From NCBI RefSeq assembly GCF_947504105.1, contig NZ_CANNGP010000033.1, positions 1 to 50,665 on the forward strand: a stretch of 50,665 nt of DNA, written 5' to 3'. This DNA is from an uncultured Tateyamaria sp. GTDB lineage: Bacteria > Pseudomonadota > Alphaproteobacteria > Rhodobacterales > Rhodobacteraceae. Positions 1 through 8,017 of the stretch are shown here, in pieces. The translations under genes and the position numbers were made by a program. Under the pieces are notes generated by a model that made no database searches, had not been told where the DNA came from, and worked only from the letters and a program-made list of their open reading frames with translations. Each line of letters begins with the position of its first letter. Within the stretch, counting starts at the first letter, position 1.

Positions 1-117
1 AATGTGAAACTGGACCGGGTCGCCTCGATTGCGGCGACGGGTGTGGACTACATATCGTCCGGCGCGCTGACACATTCGGCGCGAGCCGTGGATCTGGGCT
101 TGGACTTCCCAGAGTAA
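1..117 (+). CDS. nadC: Nicotinate-nucleotide pyrophosphorylase, C-terminal end (partial)
   Basis: The first 38 codons read in frame to a TAA at 115-117 and match the last beta-alpha unit of quinolinate phosphoribosyltransferase: [14 protein letters not shown], then AVDLGLDF. The enzyme makes nicotinate mononucleotide from quinolinate and PRPP in de novo NAD synthesis in the cytoplasm. The 5' part lies outside the window. It is the last intact chromosomal gene before the mobile-element debris, so it marks the left edge of the insertion hot spot. The call relies on a short but characteristic C-terminal motif. Confidence 0.85.
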   Translation, partial: NVKLDRVASIAATGVDYISSGALTHSARAVDLGLDFPE

Positions 118-131
118 AACACATCCGCAGG

Positions 132-257
132 TAATGTGGTTCAACATGGATGTTTGCAGTCGCGTCGCAAATAATGTGGTTACATTCGCAAGTAACTCGG
201 TCCCAGCCATTCCGATAGATGCAGTTATTCTGGTCGGAAAATCACGATGTTTGCAGT
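132..257. repeat. Pairs of short direct repeats, possible insertion-element end
   Basis: TAATGTGGTT occurs at 132-141 and 172-181, and GATGTTTGCAGT at 149-160 and 246-257. Several short repeats packed into about 125 bp between nadC and a truncated transposase resemble the multiple terminal repeats of some insertion sequences (IS21-like ends, for example). No matching transposase of that kind is present, so this is at most one end of a lost element. The second GATGTTTGCAGT copy lies at the broken 3' end of the tnpA remnant. Confidence 0.35.
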
Positions 258-1645
258 TCAGAGCGATTATGAATGCAGTTCGCTACCCATAGCCGGTCCC
301 TGTTGGTTTCCGGATTCCGCAAGTGGCCTCGCCATTTTGACTGCGGTTTCAGAAACGGCGATGACCGGCTTGGGATATCTTGCTTGTCGCGGATCACATC
401 TGTCGCTGCAAGCAAGGGTTCCGTCACGCTGGCGCTGGCTATGTCCAAGGCCGCCAGCATTCGCGGGGCATAGAGCTTGAAGCGATGATAGCCTTTCTCG
501 ACATAGGCCAGTGCATCCGCCTTGACCGTTTTGCCAAGTGTTCCAGCCCTTGCGACGAGATTTTCCAGCACGCCCCAACCACAGGACGCATCCACAGCAC
601 CGGCGACAGCCGCTTCATCGCCTTTTGCCAGCAGTAATGTCGTGCCCAAAGTCTCGAACCCGGCCAAAGTCGCAGCGATCTCTGATTGCGCCTCGGCAAC
701 ACGGGCATCGCAAATCTTCTTTGCTTCCCGCCAGATCGACCCCACGATCCGATCATGGGTTTCGACGACGGTATCTGCAATGGCAGCTGACCACTCCACG
801 ATGCAGGTGGCAAGGATGGCCAAACGGCGATCACTGGTGATGTCTCGAAGTCCATCCGTGAAATACCTTTCGCCTTGGCGGCGCAACTGCGCAACCCGGT
901 GCGCCGGAATGTCGTCTAGGATTGCTGACGGCAACGCTATCCGTTGCAAAAATTCCAAACGGTCGAGCTGGCGGTTGAGATCGGCAGAGTTCTTGCCCAC
1001 CTCGAACTGTCGCAACCAGATGAACCGGCTGACCCGCCCATCCACCTCTTCGATCAACAGGTTGTCGAGTTGGGTACGCATTTTCGCATCGAGACGAGCG
1101 GCAATGCGGGCCTCAATTCTACGTTCAGCGGCGACCAACGCATCTGCACAGTGGCGTTCGATGACCGAAGTTCCCGGCAGAATAATCTGCTGTCTGCGGC
1201 ATTCTTCTACGAAGCCACGCACCAGAGCCTGACTGGATTGCGCGGCTTCAGCATTTCGGTCCAGCCAGCCCCGCATTTTCTTGGTGCGCTTGCCCGAAAA
1301 CATCTTGTAACCATACATCTTGCGCAGAGCATCCAGATGTTCCCGGCGGGTCTTTTCCCGTGCGGCATATGGCAGGAGATCATCCGGTTTTAATCCGAGT
1401 TGTGCGGCCACAAAGCGGGAAACGGGTTCAGGAATGACTTCACCAGCTTTCAGCAAGCGACCCGGATACCGAAAGGCACAAAGCTGAAGCGCAAAGCCGA
1501 GCTGATTTTCAGGTCGCCGCCGGGTGCGGATGTGCTCGATGTCTTCATCATCCAAGGTGTAGTGCTTCAACAGCGAAGCTTCATCGGTAGGAAGATCGAA
1601 AAGCGCCGCGCGTTGTCGCGCAGTCAGAACCGCTCGGTGTGCCAT
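242..1645 (-). pseudogene. tnpA: Tn3-family transposase, N-terminal part only
   Basis: The frame starts at ATG 1645 (MAHRAVLTARQR) and runs 467 codons. It matches the N-terminal half of Tn3-family transposases: the DUF4158-like DNA-binding region with LGFALQLCAFRYPGR near residue 48, the long helical middle region, and the conserved stretch around FLKPQSKW near residue 430. After RLWVA the match stops and a short unrelated tail (NCIHNRSELQTS) leads to a stop. Intact family members are about 950-1000 residues, so the whole C-terminal DDE catalytic domain is missing and the product cannot transpose. A remnant of a resolvase C-terminus lies just upstream on the opposite strand, so the element was also trimmed at this side. 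Confidence 0.85.
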
Positions 1646-1670
1646 CGGATTGTTCTTTCGGTCTTTGAAA

Positions 1671-1781
1671 GTAGAGCTTCGCGAAAAGCGCGCAGCCGGA
1701 ACGCTGATCAAGGATTTGATGGCTCACTACAGCCTCTCAAAGGCCACCATCTATCGATATCTAGGCGCAGGAGAAAAATGA
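1671..1781 (+). pseudogene. tnpR: Serine resolvase C-terminal remnant (first copy)
   Basis: An in-frame run of 36 codons ending in TGA at 1779-1781 reads VELREKRAAGTLIKDL, then HYSLSKATIYRYLGAGEK. This is the helix-turn-helix tail of a Tn3/Hin-type serine resolvase. It resembles the fragment at 4222-4461 in the last 25 residues but differs at many positions, so the two come from different elements. The catalytic domain is absent. It lies head-on to the truncated tnpA, whose start is only 25 bp away, so a deletion has joined the end of tnpR to the start of tnpA. The res site expected between them is gone. Confidence 0.7.
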
Positions 1782-1875
1782 GGACCGGTCATCTTTTGTA
1801 AACTACAAAACACCAGCCACCACGGAAATCACGCTATAAAGAATATGTATGACTTTTTTAGTCAGGAAATGGTCT

Positions 1876-4077
1876 ATGCACGTTATAACTGGTAGCGAGA
1901 CTTATAAATTGACACGCATAGAAAACTCTCCACCACCAGCGCTAAATCAAGCGCATCCTTCATCTGTGGAAACAACGCACGAATGGTTGCGGCAGCCTCC
2001 TCCGGGTTCAAATCAAGGGGCATCATCTTCTCAAAACCTGGCGATTATGAATATTTTTAAGCGCCTTGAACGGTCAGGAACCCCACAGCATCAATTGGCA
2101 CAAGCCACTCTGCATGAGTCAAGTACAGCGCAGTTAAATGTTACCGAAGCAGAAATTCAAGCGGCGTTGGAGGCTTATAGTCCCGGGTTAAACAGCGTTT
2201 TTTCTGCTCGCACCGCTGGACAGAGCTCTGCGCAAGATCAAATGGTGCCACCCGATGAGGCTAGTGGCATCACTGGAGTAACATCTCGCGAAGCGCTTGA
2301 TCACGAAATTACACCAATGCAATCAAACCGTGTGGGGACCAGCACCCAAAATAGCACCTCACTATTTGTGCAAAATGTCGTCCAGGACATTCGGGCCACA
2401 ACAAGCACTGGCACGCTTGCTTCCTTGTTTGGCGATGTTCAAGAAGCTGTTCGAAACTCGGTGAGCCCTGTGATCCGATCCGCTCAAACCATTGGTTCAG
2501 CCATAAAGCATTTGATCACTGACGAAATTCCAAAGGACTTCAAAAACGCAGGCCAGTACCACGCGGACTTCGCAATCTTAGAAAAACTTAGTGGCACTCT
2601 TTCTGGTGGCGATCCCGAGAATGGTGAAATTGTAACGTTGGAAACCACTGTAGATCGCCTCAGGACTGCGAAAGACAGACTGAACACACTGACCAACCGC
2701 AACCGAACCTTAAAGAACAAACTTTCAAAACATATCGATACAACTATTGATCAGCTGCAAAAGCTCAAAGCCAACAGAAACCGCACACCGCAGAGGATCG
2801 CTGGCGCTTTAATGGCCGCTACACTCATCCCGGTTGTATCAATTTACGCGTTTGATCAGGGCAAAAAATTGATTGGAAAAGAACCTTCGTTCCGGGGGCC
2901 TACAATCATGAATATGGTTGCTAAAGCCCCCCTCAGCGCCGCACGCTTGTGGAGTGCATCCAACTCACCAGCAGCACGAATGGATAGTCTATGGAATACG
3001 TTTCGGGATCGGCATGCTTTTGATCTTGTGAAAGCCGCTGTATTTGGAACCCTCAATCTGACAAACAACGAACCTCAACCCTTCGATAAAGAAACTGGAG
3101 AAGGCAGCGATGCAGCTGTAATTGGCTTGGCAACTAGCATGGGAGCTGCTCTCTTTGGGTTGTTGACTTACACACAAATGAAGGACGCTGCAGGACACGT
3201 TATCAATGCTGTTTTTCGAGGCAGCCAAGAGCCTGATGTAAAACAAGCTGCACAGAACCTATCTGACAGCGGCGCTAATTTATCAGAAGAAGACCGTCTG
3301 TCGGTACAAGAGGAGCGGCAGGCATTGCAAGACGTTGGTGGAATACTCAGAGATGTCAATGACTTAATGGGTTCCTTGTATGACAAAGCGGGCATATCCG
3401 AAGACGAAGCGAGTGGTGCGAGCAAAGTGCTTCGAGGTCGTATCGGTACTATCAAAACTAATACAACAAACGCATTGCAGACAATCGAAACGGTGCTTGG
3501 TCAACCTGTTGGCGAACGACCCGCAAACCAAGATGTTAGTGCAAAAATCGCCTATATGGCAACTGGACTGTCAATTTTGGTCACCAATGCAGCCGTTCAG
3601 TTAAACTCCGATCTGACCAATGCTCCTGGTGAATTTGCCAATGCAGCTGTTACGGCAGGCATCATGGGACTTGATGTTAAAAATCCAGATTTGGACCAAA
3701 GAGGTATGAGCGAAACCCTCGCCAATTGGGTAGGTTATCAAAGCCTTACTATGATTTTGAATGCGATCAACGGTGGTCAAGAAAGCGCCGAGAAAGGCTC
3801 TGGCTTTTTGAGAGATGCAGGTGTTGCAGCGGGAAGTGGCCTCGCAGTTGGACTATTTGGATCAACCGTCACGAGAATAGGGGCGGAGCTTCTGGACAAA
3901 ATTGTTTCTGCGGTTCGCGCACAGATGCCAGAAATTGATGCCCATGCCGCCCTGGAAGCATTTGCGACCATGTCAAGGCAGCAACCAGTAACCATGCCGG
4001 TCGTGTTAACTCAACAAATCACGGACTTTGGCAACGCAGTGTCTCAACAATTCATCCACCGCGCCGCACATCAATGA
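1876..4077 (+). CDS. Unrecognised large cargo protein, secreted-effector-like
   Basis: I do not recognise this family. The frame is open from ATG 1849 (742 codons); I prefer the ATG at 1876 (733 residues, MHVITGSETYK) because AGGA lies nine bases upstream of it. The first 170 residues are rich in Ser, Thr, Gln, Pro and Asn and look disordered. A helical, probably coiled-coil stretch follows near residues 255-310. Hydrophobic segments follow near 315-335 (RIAGALMAATLIPVVSIYAF), 420-440 (AAVIGLATSMGAALFGLL), 565-585 and 655-680 (glycine-rich). There is no Sec signal peptide. A disordered polar N-terminus with later hydrophobic segments fits proteins delivered by type III or IV systems, but that is inference; no secretion genes are in the window. 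Base composition is visibly more AT-rich than the flanking chromosome, and the gene sits between Tn3 remnants, which argues for transfer. A toxin or a phage or adhesin fragment are alternatives. Confidence 0.6.
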   Translation: MHVITGSETYKLTRIENSPPPALNQAHPSSVETTHEWLRQPPPGSNQGASSSQNLAIMNIFKRLERSGTPQHQLAQATLHESSTAQLNVTEAEIQAALEAYSPGLNSVFSARTAGQSSAQDQMVPPDEASGITGVTSREALDHEITPMQSNRVGTSTQNSTSLFVQNVVQDIRATTSTGTLASLFGDVQEAVRNSVSPVIRSAQTIGSAIKHLITDEIPKDFKNAGQYHADFAILEKLSGTLSGGDPENGEIVTLETTVDRLRTAKDRLNTLTNRNRTLKNKLSKHIDTTIDQLQKLKANRNRTPQRIAGALMAATLIPVVSIYAFDQGKKLIGKEPSFRGPTIMNMVAKAPLSAARLWSASNSPAARMDSLWNTFRDRHAFDLVKAAVFGTLNLTNNEPQPFDKETGEGSDAAVIGLATSMGAALFGLLTYTQMKDAAGHVINAVFRGSQEPDVKQAAQNLSDSGANLSEEDRLSVQEERQALQDVGGILRDVNDLMGSLYDKAGISEDEASGASKVLRGRIGTIKTNTTNALQTIETVLGQPVGERPANQDVSAKIAYMATGLSILVTNAAVQLNSDLTNAPGEFANAAVTAGIMGLDVKNPDLDQRGMSETLANWVGYQSLTMILNAINGGQESAEKGSGFLRDAGVAAGSGLAVGLFGSTVTRIGAELLDKIVSAVRAQMPEIDAHAALEAFATMSRQQPVTMPVVLTQQITDFGNAVSQQFIHRAAHQ

Positions 4078-4183
4078 AACGTTAGACCGATGTTAAAACC
4101 AGCTTTGTCTCATCTCGCATTTCTGGCGGCAATAGTTCTTTCTGAAAGAAGAGTAAATTCAGCGAAAATGCCAAAATTCAATG

Positions 4184-4221
4184 CCTAAAGGGGTTTTCTG
4201 CACTCAGCCCCACTCGACCCC
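4184..4221 (-). repeat. Tn3-type terminal inverted repeat, diverged copy
   Basis: Read on the minus strand from 4221 it starts GGGGTCGAGTGGGGCTGAG and follows the repeat at 4488-4525 for about 26 bases with two mismatches. It then diverges, ending TTTAGG where the other copy ends GCTAAG. The GGGG outer end faces right, so it would be the right end of a unit lying to the left, the one carrying the large cargo gene. The next base, 4222, is the first base of a resolvase fragment. No matching left repeat was found between 1782 and 1876. Confidence 0.65.
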
Positions 4222-4461
4222 AACATGCTCGGAGCCATCGGTCAGTTCGAAACCGAAATCCGCGCCGAGCGTCAAATGGACGGCATCAGAAAAGCAAAGG
4301 ACAGAGGGGTGCGGTTCGGTAAGCAGCCTGCACTGAACAGCGAACAAATCACAGAACTGCGCGAAAGGCGGGCCCAGGGCACCCTGATCCGAGATCTTAT
4401 AGTCCGCTACGGCCTCTCAAAGGCCACCATCTACCGATATCTGGCCGAGAACGAAGCCTGA
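4222..4461 (+). pseudogene. tnpR: Serine resolvase C-terminal fragment (second copy)
   Basis: From AAC at 4222 the frame reads NMLGAIGQFETEIRAERQ, the start of the long E-helix of Tn3 resolvases, then the helix-turn-helix tail GTLIRDL, YGLSKATIYRYL, ending at TGA 4459-4461. The 80 codons lack the N-terminal catalytic domain with the active-site serine. Homology begins immediately after the terminal repeat at 4184-4221, so the gene appears to have been interrupted by insertion of that unit. The missing first half is not elsewhere in the window. The gene is followed after 26 bp by an intact 38-bp repeat, consistent with tnpR lying at the right end of its own transposon. Confidence 0.85.
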
Positions 4462-4487
4462 TACCCATTCCCGTATCCGCAATCGGG

Positions 4488-4525
4488 CTTAGCGCCCTAT
4501 TTTGCACTCAGCCGCACTCGACCCC
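4488..4525 (-). repeat. 38-bp Tn3-family terminal inverted repeat
   Basis: On the minus strand, from 4525 to 4488, the sequence begins GGGGTCGAGTGCGG and ends GGGCGCTAAG. It is exactly 38 bases, with the GGGG outer end and the GCTAAG inner end typical of Tn3-family termini. It faces right, so the element it ends lies to the left and includes the resolvase fragment 26 bp away. Its partner repeat is not present in the window. Confidence 0.8.
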
Positions 4526-4606
4526 AAAATCAGTAAATTTTGGCCCCTCCCCTATCGGGGACCGCGCCCTAGGCTGCGGCCGGCAGGCGGCCTCCGCCCC
4601 GAGCCT

Positions 4607-5041
4607 CTACCCCCTGCCCTCCCTGCAGCCCAGGTGCGGTGCGCCCTGTCTCTCTGAGCCAGCGCGCGCCGCGGCCACATGGTCGTTCAGGGGCCAGAGT
4701 CTCTTCACAACATAGTTTTGTGTTTCTTTGAAGGGGGGAATACCGCCGTACTTTTGAACCGCTCCTGGACCCGCATTATAGGCAGCGAGGGCGAGTTCAA
4801 TCGTACCGAACTTGTTGAGTTGTGTAAGAAAGTAGCGCGCGCCGCCATCGAGTTGAAGCTGTGGGTCTTCATAATAGGCTGGGTAGATCCCGAGATCTTT
4901 CGCTGTTCCGGGTATGATCTGTGTCAAACCAAATGCAGCCTTCGGGCTACGCGCTCCAATGCTGAAATTGCTTTCCTGCTTGATCAGTGACTGAAACCAA
5001 ATCCGAAATTCTGTTGGATTGATGCCCGCAAGCGCCGTCAA
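4607..5041 (-). CDS. Lytic transglycosylase (SLT family), probable transposon cargo
   Basis: The protein carries the three hallmarks of a family 1 (Slt/VirB1-like) lytic transglycosylase: catalytic Glu in IKQESNF near residue 23, the GLTQIIPGTA block near 39, and the LALAAYNAGPGAVQKYGG block near 82-100. Such enzymes cleave peptidoglycan between MurNAc and GlcNAc and often open the wall for secretion machines. The first usable start is TTG at 5041 (144 residues), which leaves no signal peptide. The same frame stays open upstream to a TAA near 5186 and encodes a hydrophobic stretch (IAFFCAGYLLGG), but without an ATG, GTG or TTG there. The N-terminus may therefore be damaged or use a rare start. 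It lies 81 bp outside the 38-bp transposon repeat, next to the effector-like gene. Confidence 0.75.
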   Translation of the reverse strand: MTALAGINPTEFRIWFQSLIKQESNFSIGARSPKAAFGLTQIIPGTAKDLGIYPAYYEDPQLQLDGGARYFLTQLNKFGTIELALAAYNAGPGAVQKYGGIPPFKETQNYVVKRLWPLNDHVAAARAGSERQGAPHLGCREGRG

Positions 5042-5428
5042 GAGCGGACCAAGTGAGCCGATATCAACATTGAGGATGGTAGACGTGGGGCCTTTCCGCC
5101 AAAGCGCAGTGCGTTGACCCGGAAACTGGCCGCCGAGAAGGTACCCTGCGCAAAAGAAAGCAATAGCGTGCGCAAACCGATGTTAAGGCATCAATAAATC
5201 CGCCATATTTTTATAAATTATCATTTAATTACATATATTTAACCTGGTCACGGTTCAAATTTGGCATTTCTTTGAACATGCGCTCTTACCGGCGATTTGA
5301 CAGTTGATGTTCAATCGCCTTCTAAGGGGCACAGCAGGTTCCGGAACCTTTCATACTTCATAGTCCCGACTTCAATGGATCGTCGGGTGACCGTGCAGGC
5401 CCTGCCTGCGCCATGAAAGGTAGCTGGC
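5042..5428. other. Intergenic stretch upstream of the transglycosylase
   Basis: 5042-5186 looks like an unstarted extension of the transglycosylase frame. 5190-5250 is strikingly AT-rich (runs such as TATTTTTATAAATTATC), which could hold a promoter for the minus-strand gene or mark foreign DNA. 5250-5428 shows no recognisable gene. Confidence 0.4.
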
Positions 5429-5842
5429 ATGACCCAATCGCAATCCAAGATTCTGTTTCACAATCTGACTTTCCACGACGACCTGCCTAAGCGGCGCGAT
5501 GTCGAGGCACGGCTCACGAAGTTTCTCAGAACCACCCGCGAGAAAGCGCAGCGCCGTGAGATCGAGGCTGGCCGCATGACAGACGACGACAGGGTCTATC
5601 CGTATGACTTGGTAGATGAGGCCGACATGACCCGCATCAAACGCCGAACGATGTGGTTTCTTGATCGCAAGCAAGCTTCAACGGGCATGCACCATCTGAC
5701 TGAAGATGTTCGTGTCATCGCCGCATGGCGCACCGACTTCAACCACCACCGTCCGCACTCAAGCCTCGCTGGCCTGACACCCGCGGAATATGTTAACCGG
5801 TCAAAGAAAGACCAAAACCTGAACAGAGCTAACCTAAAATAG
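5429..5842 (+). pseudogene. Chimeric ORF ending in an IS3-family transposase tail
   Basis: The last 45 codons match the C-terminus of IS3-family OrfB transposases: AAWRTDFNHHRPHSSLAGLT, PAEYVNRSK, LNRANLK. The rrPHSSL-gLTPaEY pattern is diagnostic. The first 90 residues (MTQSQSKILFHNLTFHDDL and on) are not transposase sequence and I do not recognise them; they may be the truncated start of another gene fused in frame to the IS remnant. The DDE catalytic core of OrfB is missing, so no active transposase is made. The stop codon overlaps the IS terminal repeat at 5842-5865. Confidence 0.65.
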
Positions 5843-5865
5843 CGGACTCAAGGGGGAGCAGGTCA
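5842..5865 (-). repeat. IS3-family right terminal repeat
   Basis: On the minus strand from 5865 this reads TGACCTGCTCCCCCTTGAG and on to the stop codon of the OrfB remnant. TGACCTGCTCCC is the usual start of terminal repeats in many IS3-family elements of alphaproteobacteria, and the position directly after an orfB tail is as expected. The left end of the element is not present. Confidence 0.65.
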
Positions 5866-6186
5866 GTGGCAACAAACTCGCGATCACGGCCGAACAATTA
5901 ATCAAATTGCAGGAGCCGATACAGGAAAAAGACCGACTCGATGGTAACATGGACCAAAGACAGAGTGATCTTATCCCGGCGTAGCAAAACCACAAAACTT
6001 AGTTTCAGTTCCTGAGACTCTTCCCCTCTGAAGAAGCAGGCGGGCCACTTCATTGCGGCCCGCCACGTTCCCGAGCTTCCCAACTGCCGAAGTTGCCGCT
6101 TTGGTAGGCAAGAAGGCCGGAGCCAATGATGGCACCCAGCACAGGAGCGGGGCTGATGGGTCGACAACACCAATCAACCCCTGTCT
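5866..6186. other. Gene debris after the IS3 end
   Basis: An open frame 5868-5984 (+) reads AITAEQLIKLQEPIQEKDR and ends in TAG; it has no start and may be the tail of a gene interrupted by the IS3 element. On the minus strand around 6030-6160 a frame reads GAIIGSGLLAYQSGNFGSW, also without a start. Neither is recognised. No intact gene is visible here. Confidence 0.3.
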
Positions 6187-6345
6187 AGCCAAGGCGTCAC
6201 GGCCCAGATCGAAGCTGGCGAGTTGATAGAGGTCCTTCGTGACTACACACCTCATCGACCGCGCCTTTGTCTGTACTTTCCAAAGCAGCTTAAAGAGATG
6301 ACCAGCCTTCGAGTGCTCATCGACCGCTTTGCGATTAGTGCTTAA
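6187..6345 (+). pseudogene. LysR-type regulator, C-terminal remnant
   Basis: An in-frame run of 52 codons ending in TAA at 6343-6345 reads VTAQIEAGELIEVLRDY, then PHRPRLCLYFP and LRVLIDRFAIS. This is the usual end of the effector domain of LysR regulators: the 'i..G.Lv.vL.dy..p..p.y..yP....p.vr.fid' pattern. The same frame has a TGA about 33 bases before it and no helix-turn-helix upstream, so only the tail survives. It adds to the decay in the nadC-ctaB interval. Confidence 0.55.
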
Positions 6346-6673
6346 ATCATAATACGGCTTTTTTCGCTTTTCAGACATTCGTGCGAACCGCAGCATGAGG
6401 TAAAAAGGGCTCTGAGCGAACCTTGGCCGCAATATGCACCAAGGACCGCACAGCCGGACTTAGTTGCCATTCGCCGCATTTGCGCCAGCGTCTGCTTGAT
6501 GACGCTTCCCTATCGAGCGCTACCATCGAAGAACACTTTGGAATCAGCGCGGTGCATCGTCGCATCACTATCGAAAGCCCCCCATTTGGTTTGTGCTACG
6601 GACGACTGGATCAAGAAAATTGCCGCTGGGCCACTGATGCGTTAAGATGAAGTGCCTCGGGAGGAGCGATTAA
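6346..6673. other. Intergenic stretch before ctaB
   Basis: No gene is recognisable in 6346-6650. A short plus-strand frame (ATIEEHFGISAVHRR) has some helix-turn-helix flavour but no supporting context. 6659-6673 holds a strong ribosome-binding site (GGGAGGAG) for ctaB. Confidence 0.4.
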
Positions 6674-7612
6674 ATGCCGATCGCGGACGGCTTTTTTGCA
6701 CGTACTGTGCTTAAGTTCAGGTTCAGTCGGGCGGCCCACTTCATCGCGCTTACAAAGCCAAGAGTCATGTCGCTTGCGATCTTCACGGCACTTGTCGGCA
6801 TGGCTTTGGCCTCGGGGGATTTGTCTTTTGGCAGAGCTGTCATTTCGATTTCGGCGATCGCAATAGGTGCCGGCGCCGCCGGGGCGCTGAACATGTGGTA
6901 TGACGCACCCATTGACGCAAAGATGGCACGGACTTCGAACCGGCCTTTGCCAGCTGGGGTGGTTTCGTCCACCGAAGCGCTCGTTTTCGGTATGGGACTC
7001 GCCACGATCTCCGTCATCGTGCTCGGCTTCTATGCCAACCCGCTTTCCGCAGGTCTGCTGGCGGCAACAATCATCTTTTACAGCGTCTTTTATACGATGT
7101 GGCTCAAGTTCGTTACTCCGCAAAACATCGTGATTGGTGGCGCTGCGGGCGCTTTGCCGCCGGTGATCGGATGGACCGCAATTTCGGGTTCGCTGGACTG
7201 GGAACCATGGCTGCTGTTTCTGATCATTTTCCTTTGGACGCCGCCACACTTTTGGGCTCTCGCCCTGCTCAAGTCGACCGATTATGCGGCCGCCCGGATA
7301 CCGATGCTACCTGTTGTGGCGGGTGAGGCTGCGACCAAAAGACAGATTTTTGCCTACACTATTGTGCTTTCCCCCATTGGTGCTGCACCGTCGTTCGTGG
7401 GCATGGCGGGACCATTGTACGGCATACTTGCAACAGCGTTGGGCATTGAATTTCTGCGCCGCGCGTGGGTGCTCTTTCGAACACCGATTGATGTATCGCG
7501 CGCGCCGGCAAAGTCACTTTTTGTCTTCTCGATCATTTACCTTTACGCCGTCTTCACCGCACTTCTTGTCGACGCAGCCGTCCGATGGCTGTTGCGGTCC
7601 GGAGGCTTTTGA
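6674..7612 (+). CDS. ctaB: Protohaem IX farnesyltransferase (haem O synthase)
   Basis: This UbiA-family membrane enzyme adds a farnesyl group to haem B to give haem O, the precursor of haem A for haem-copper oxidases. The prenyltransferase motif is intact at residues 73-93 (NMWYDAPIDAKM, then RTSNRPLP), and the second conserved region reads TPPHFWALALLKSTDYA with IPMLPV after it. The 312 residues contain about nine hydrophobic segments, a normal length. The GGGAGGAG ribosome site seven bases upstream fixes the ATG. It converges on the oxidase structural genes, with only 45 bp between the stops, so it probably serves that oxidase. Confidence 0.93.
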   Translation: MPIADGFFARTVLKFRFSRAAHFIALTKPRVMSLAIFTALVGMALASGDLSFGRAVISISAIAIGAGAAGALNMWYDAPIDAKMARTSNRPLPAGVVSSTEALVFGMGLATISVIVLGFYANPLSAGLLAATIIFYSVFYTMWLKFVTPQNIVIGGAAGALPPVIGWTAISGSLDWEPWLLFLIIFLWTPPHFWALALLKSTDYAAARIPMLPVVAGEAATKRQIFAYTIVLSPIGAAPSFVGMAGPLYGILATALGIEFLRRAWVLFRTPIDVSRAPAKSLFVFSIIYLYAVFTALLVDAAVRWLLRSGGF

Positions 7613-7657
7613 AGAGGAGACTGACGCCTCTGAACTTGTTGATCCGATCTGCCCGCC

Positions 7658-8008
7658 TCAGTGTCCGGAGAAAACGGATATCCGGGTTGCAAGGGTGTAG
7701 TCGGACTCGAAAGTCATGATCGCAAGGAAGGCCAAAACGGCCAGCGGCGGCAGCAGGATAGCATAGGCAAGGGCCAGCCGTTCCCACGCTATGTGCATGA
7801 AAACGGCAACGATCAGGCCCGCCTTCAAGAGCATGAAGACAATAATCAAGGACCACCGAGCCAACCCCTGCAAGCCAGCGTAGTCGACAAGATAAGAGAA
7901 GGCGCTGAGAACGAAGAGTAACCCCCAAACAAGGAAGTAGAGTTTGAGAGGATGTTGCTGCCCCTCGACGTGAGCTGTTGGTGGCTTAAGCGTTGTCGTG
8001 TCTGTCAT
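7658..8008 (-). CDS. Cytochrome c oxidase subunit IV (prokaryotic type)
   Basis: A 116-residue protein with three hydrophobic helices (YFLVWGLLFVLSAFSYL, SLIIVFMLLKAGLIVAVFMH, AYAILLPPLAVLAFLAIM). The spacing and the LLKAGLIVAVFMHI block match the prokaryotic COX4/CyoD-like small subunit of haem-copper oxidases. This subunit stabilises subunits I and III and carries no cofactor. It is the last gene of the minus-strand oxidase operon, nine bases after the subunit III gene. Confidence 0.82.
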   Translation of the reverse strand: MTDTTTLKPPTAHVEGQQHPLKLYFLVWGLLFVLSAFSYLVDYAGLQGLARWSLIIVFMLLKAGLIVAVFMHIAWERLALAYAILLPPLAVLAFLAIMTFESDYTLATRISVFSGH

Positions 8009-8017
8009 GACCGTTCC

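Noticed and set aside
1800-1845. ATCACGCTATAAAG resembling the inner end of a Tn3 repeat before the large cargo gene
   Set aside because: No GGGG outer end or GTCGAG block at the right distance, so it is not a usable left repeat.
5250-5275. GGTTCAAAT resembling a tRNA T-loop
   Set aside because: No stems for a cloverleaf could be drawn around it.
5971-6432. 153-codon minus-strand frame
   Set aside because: It runs antisense to the LysR remnant and has no family resemblance; treated as chance.
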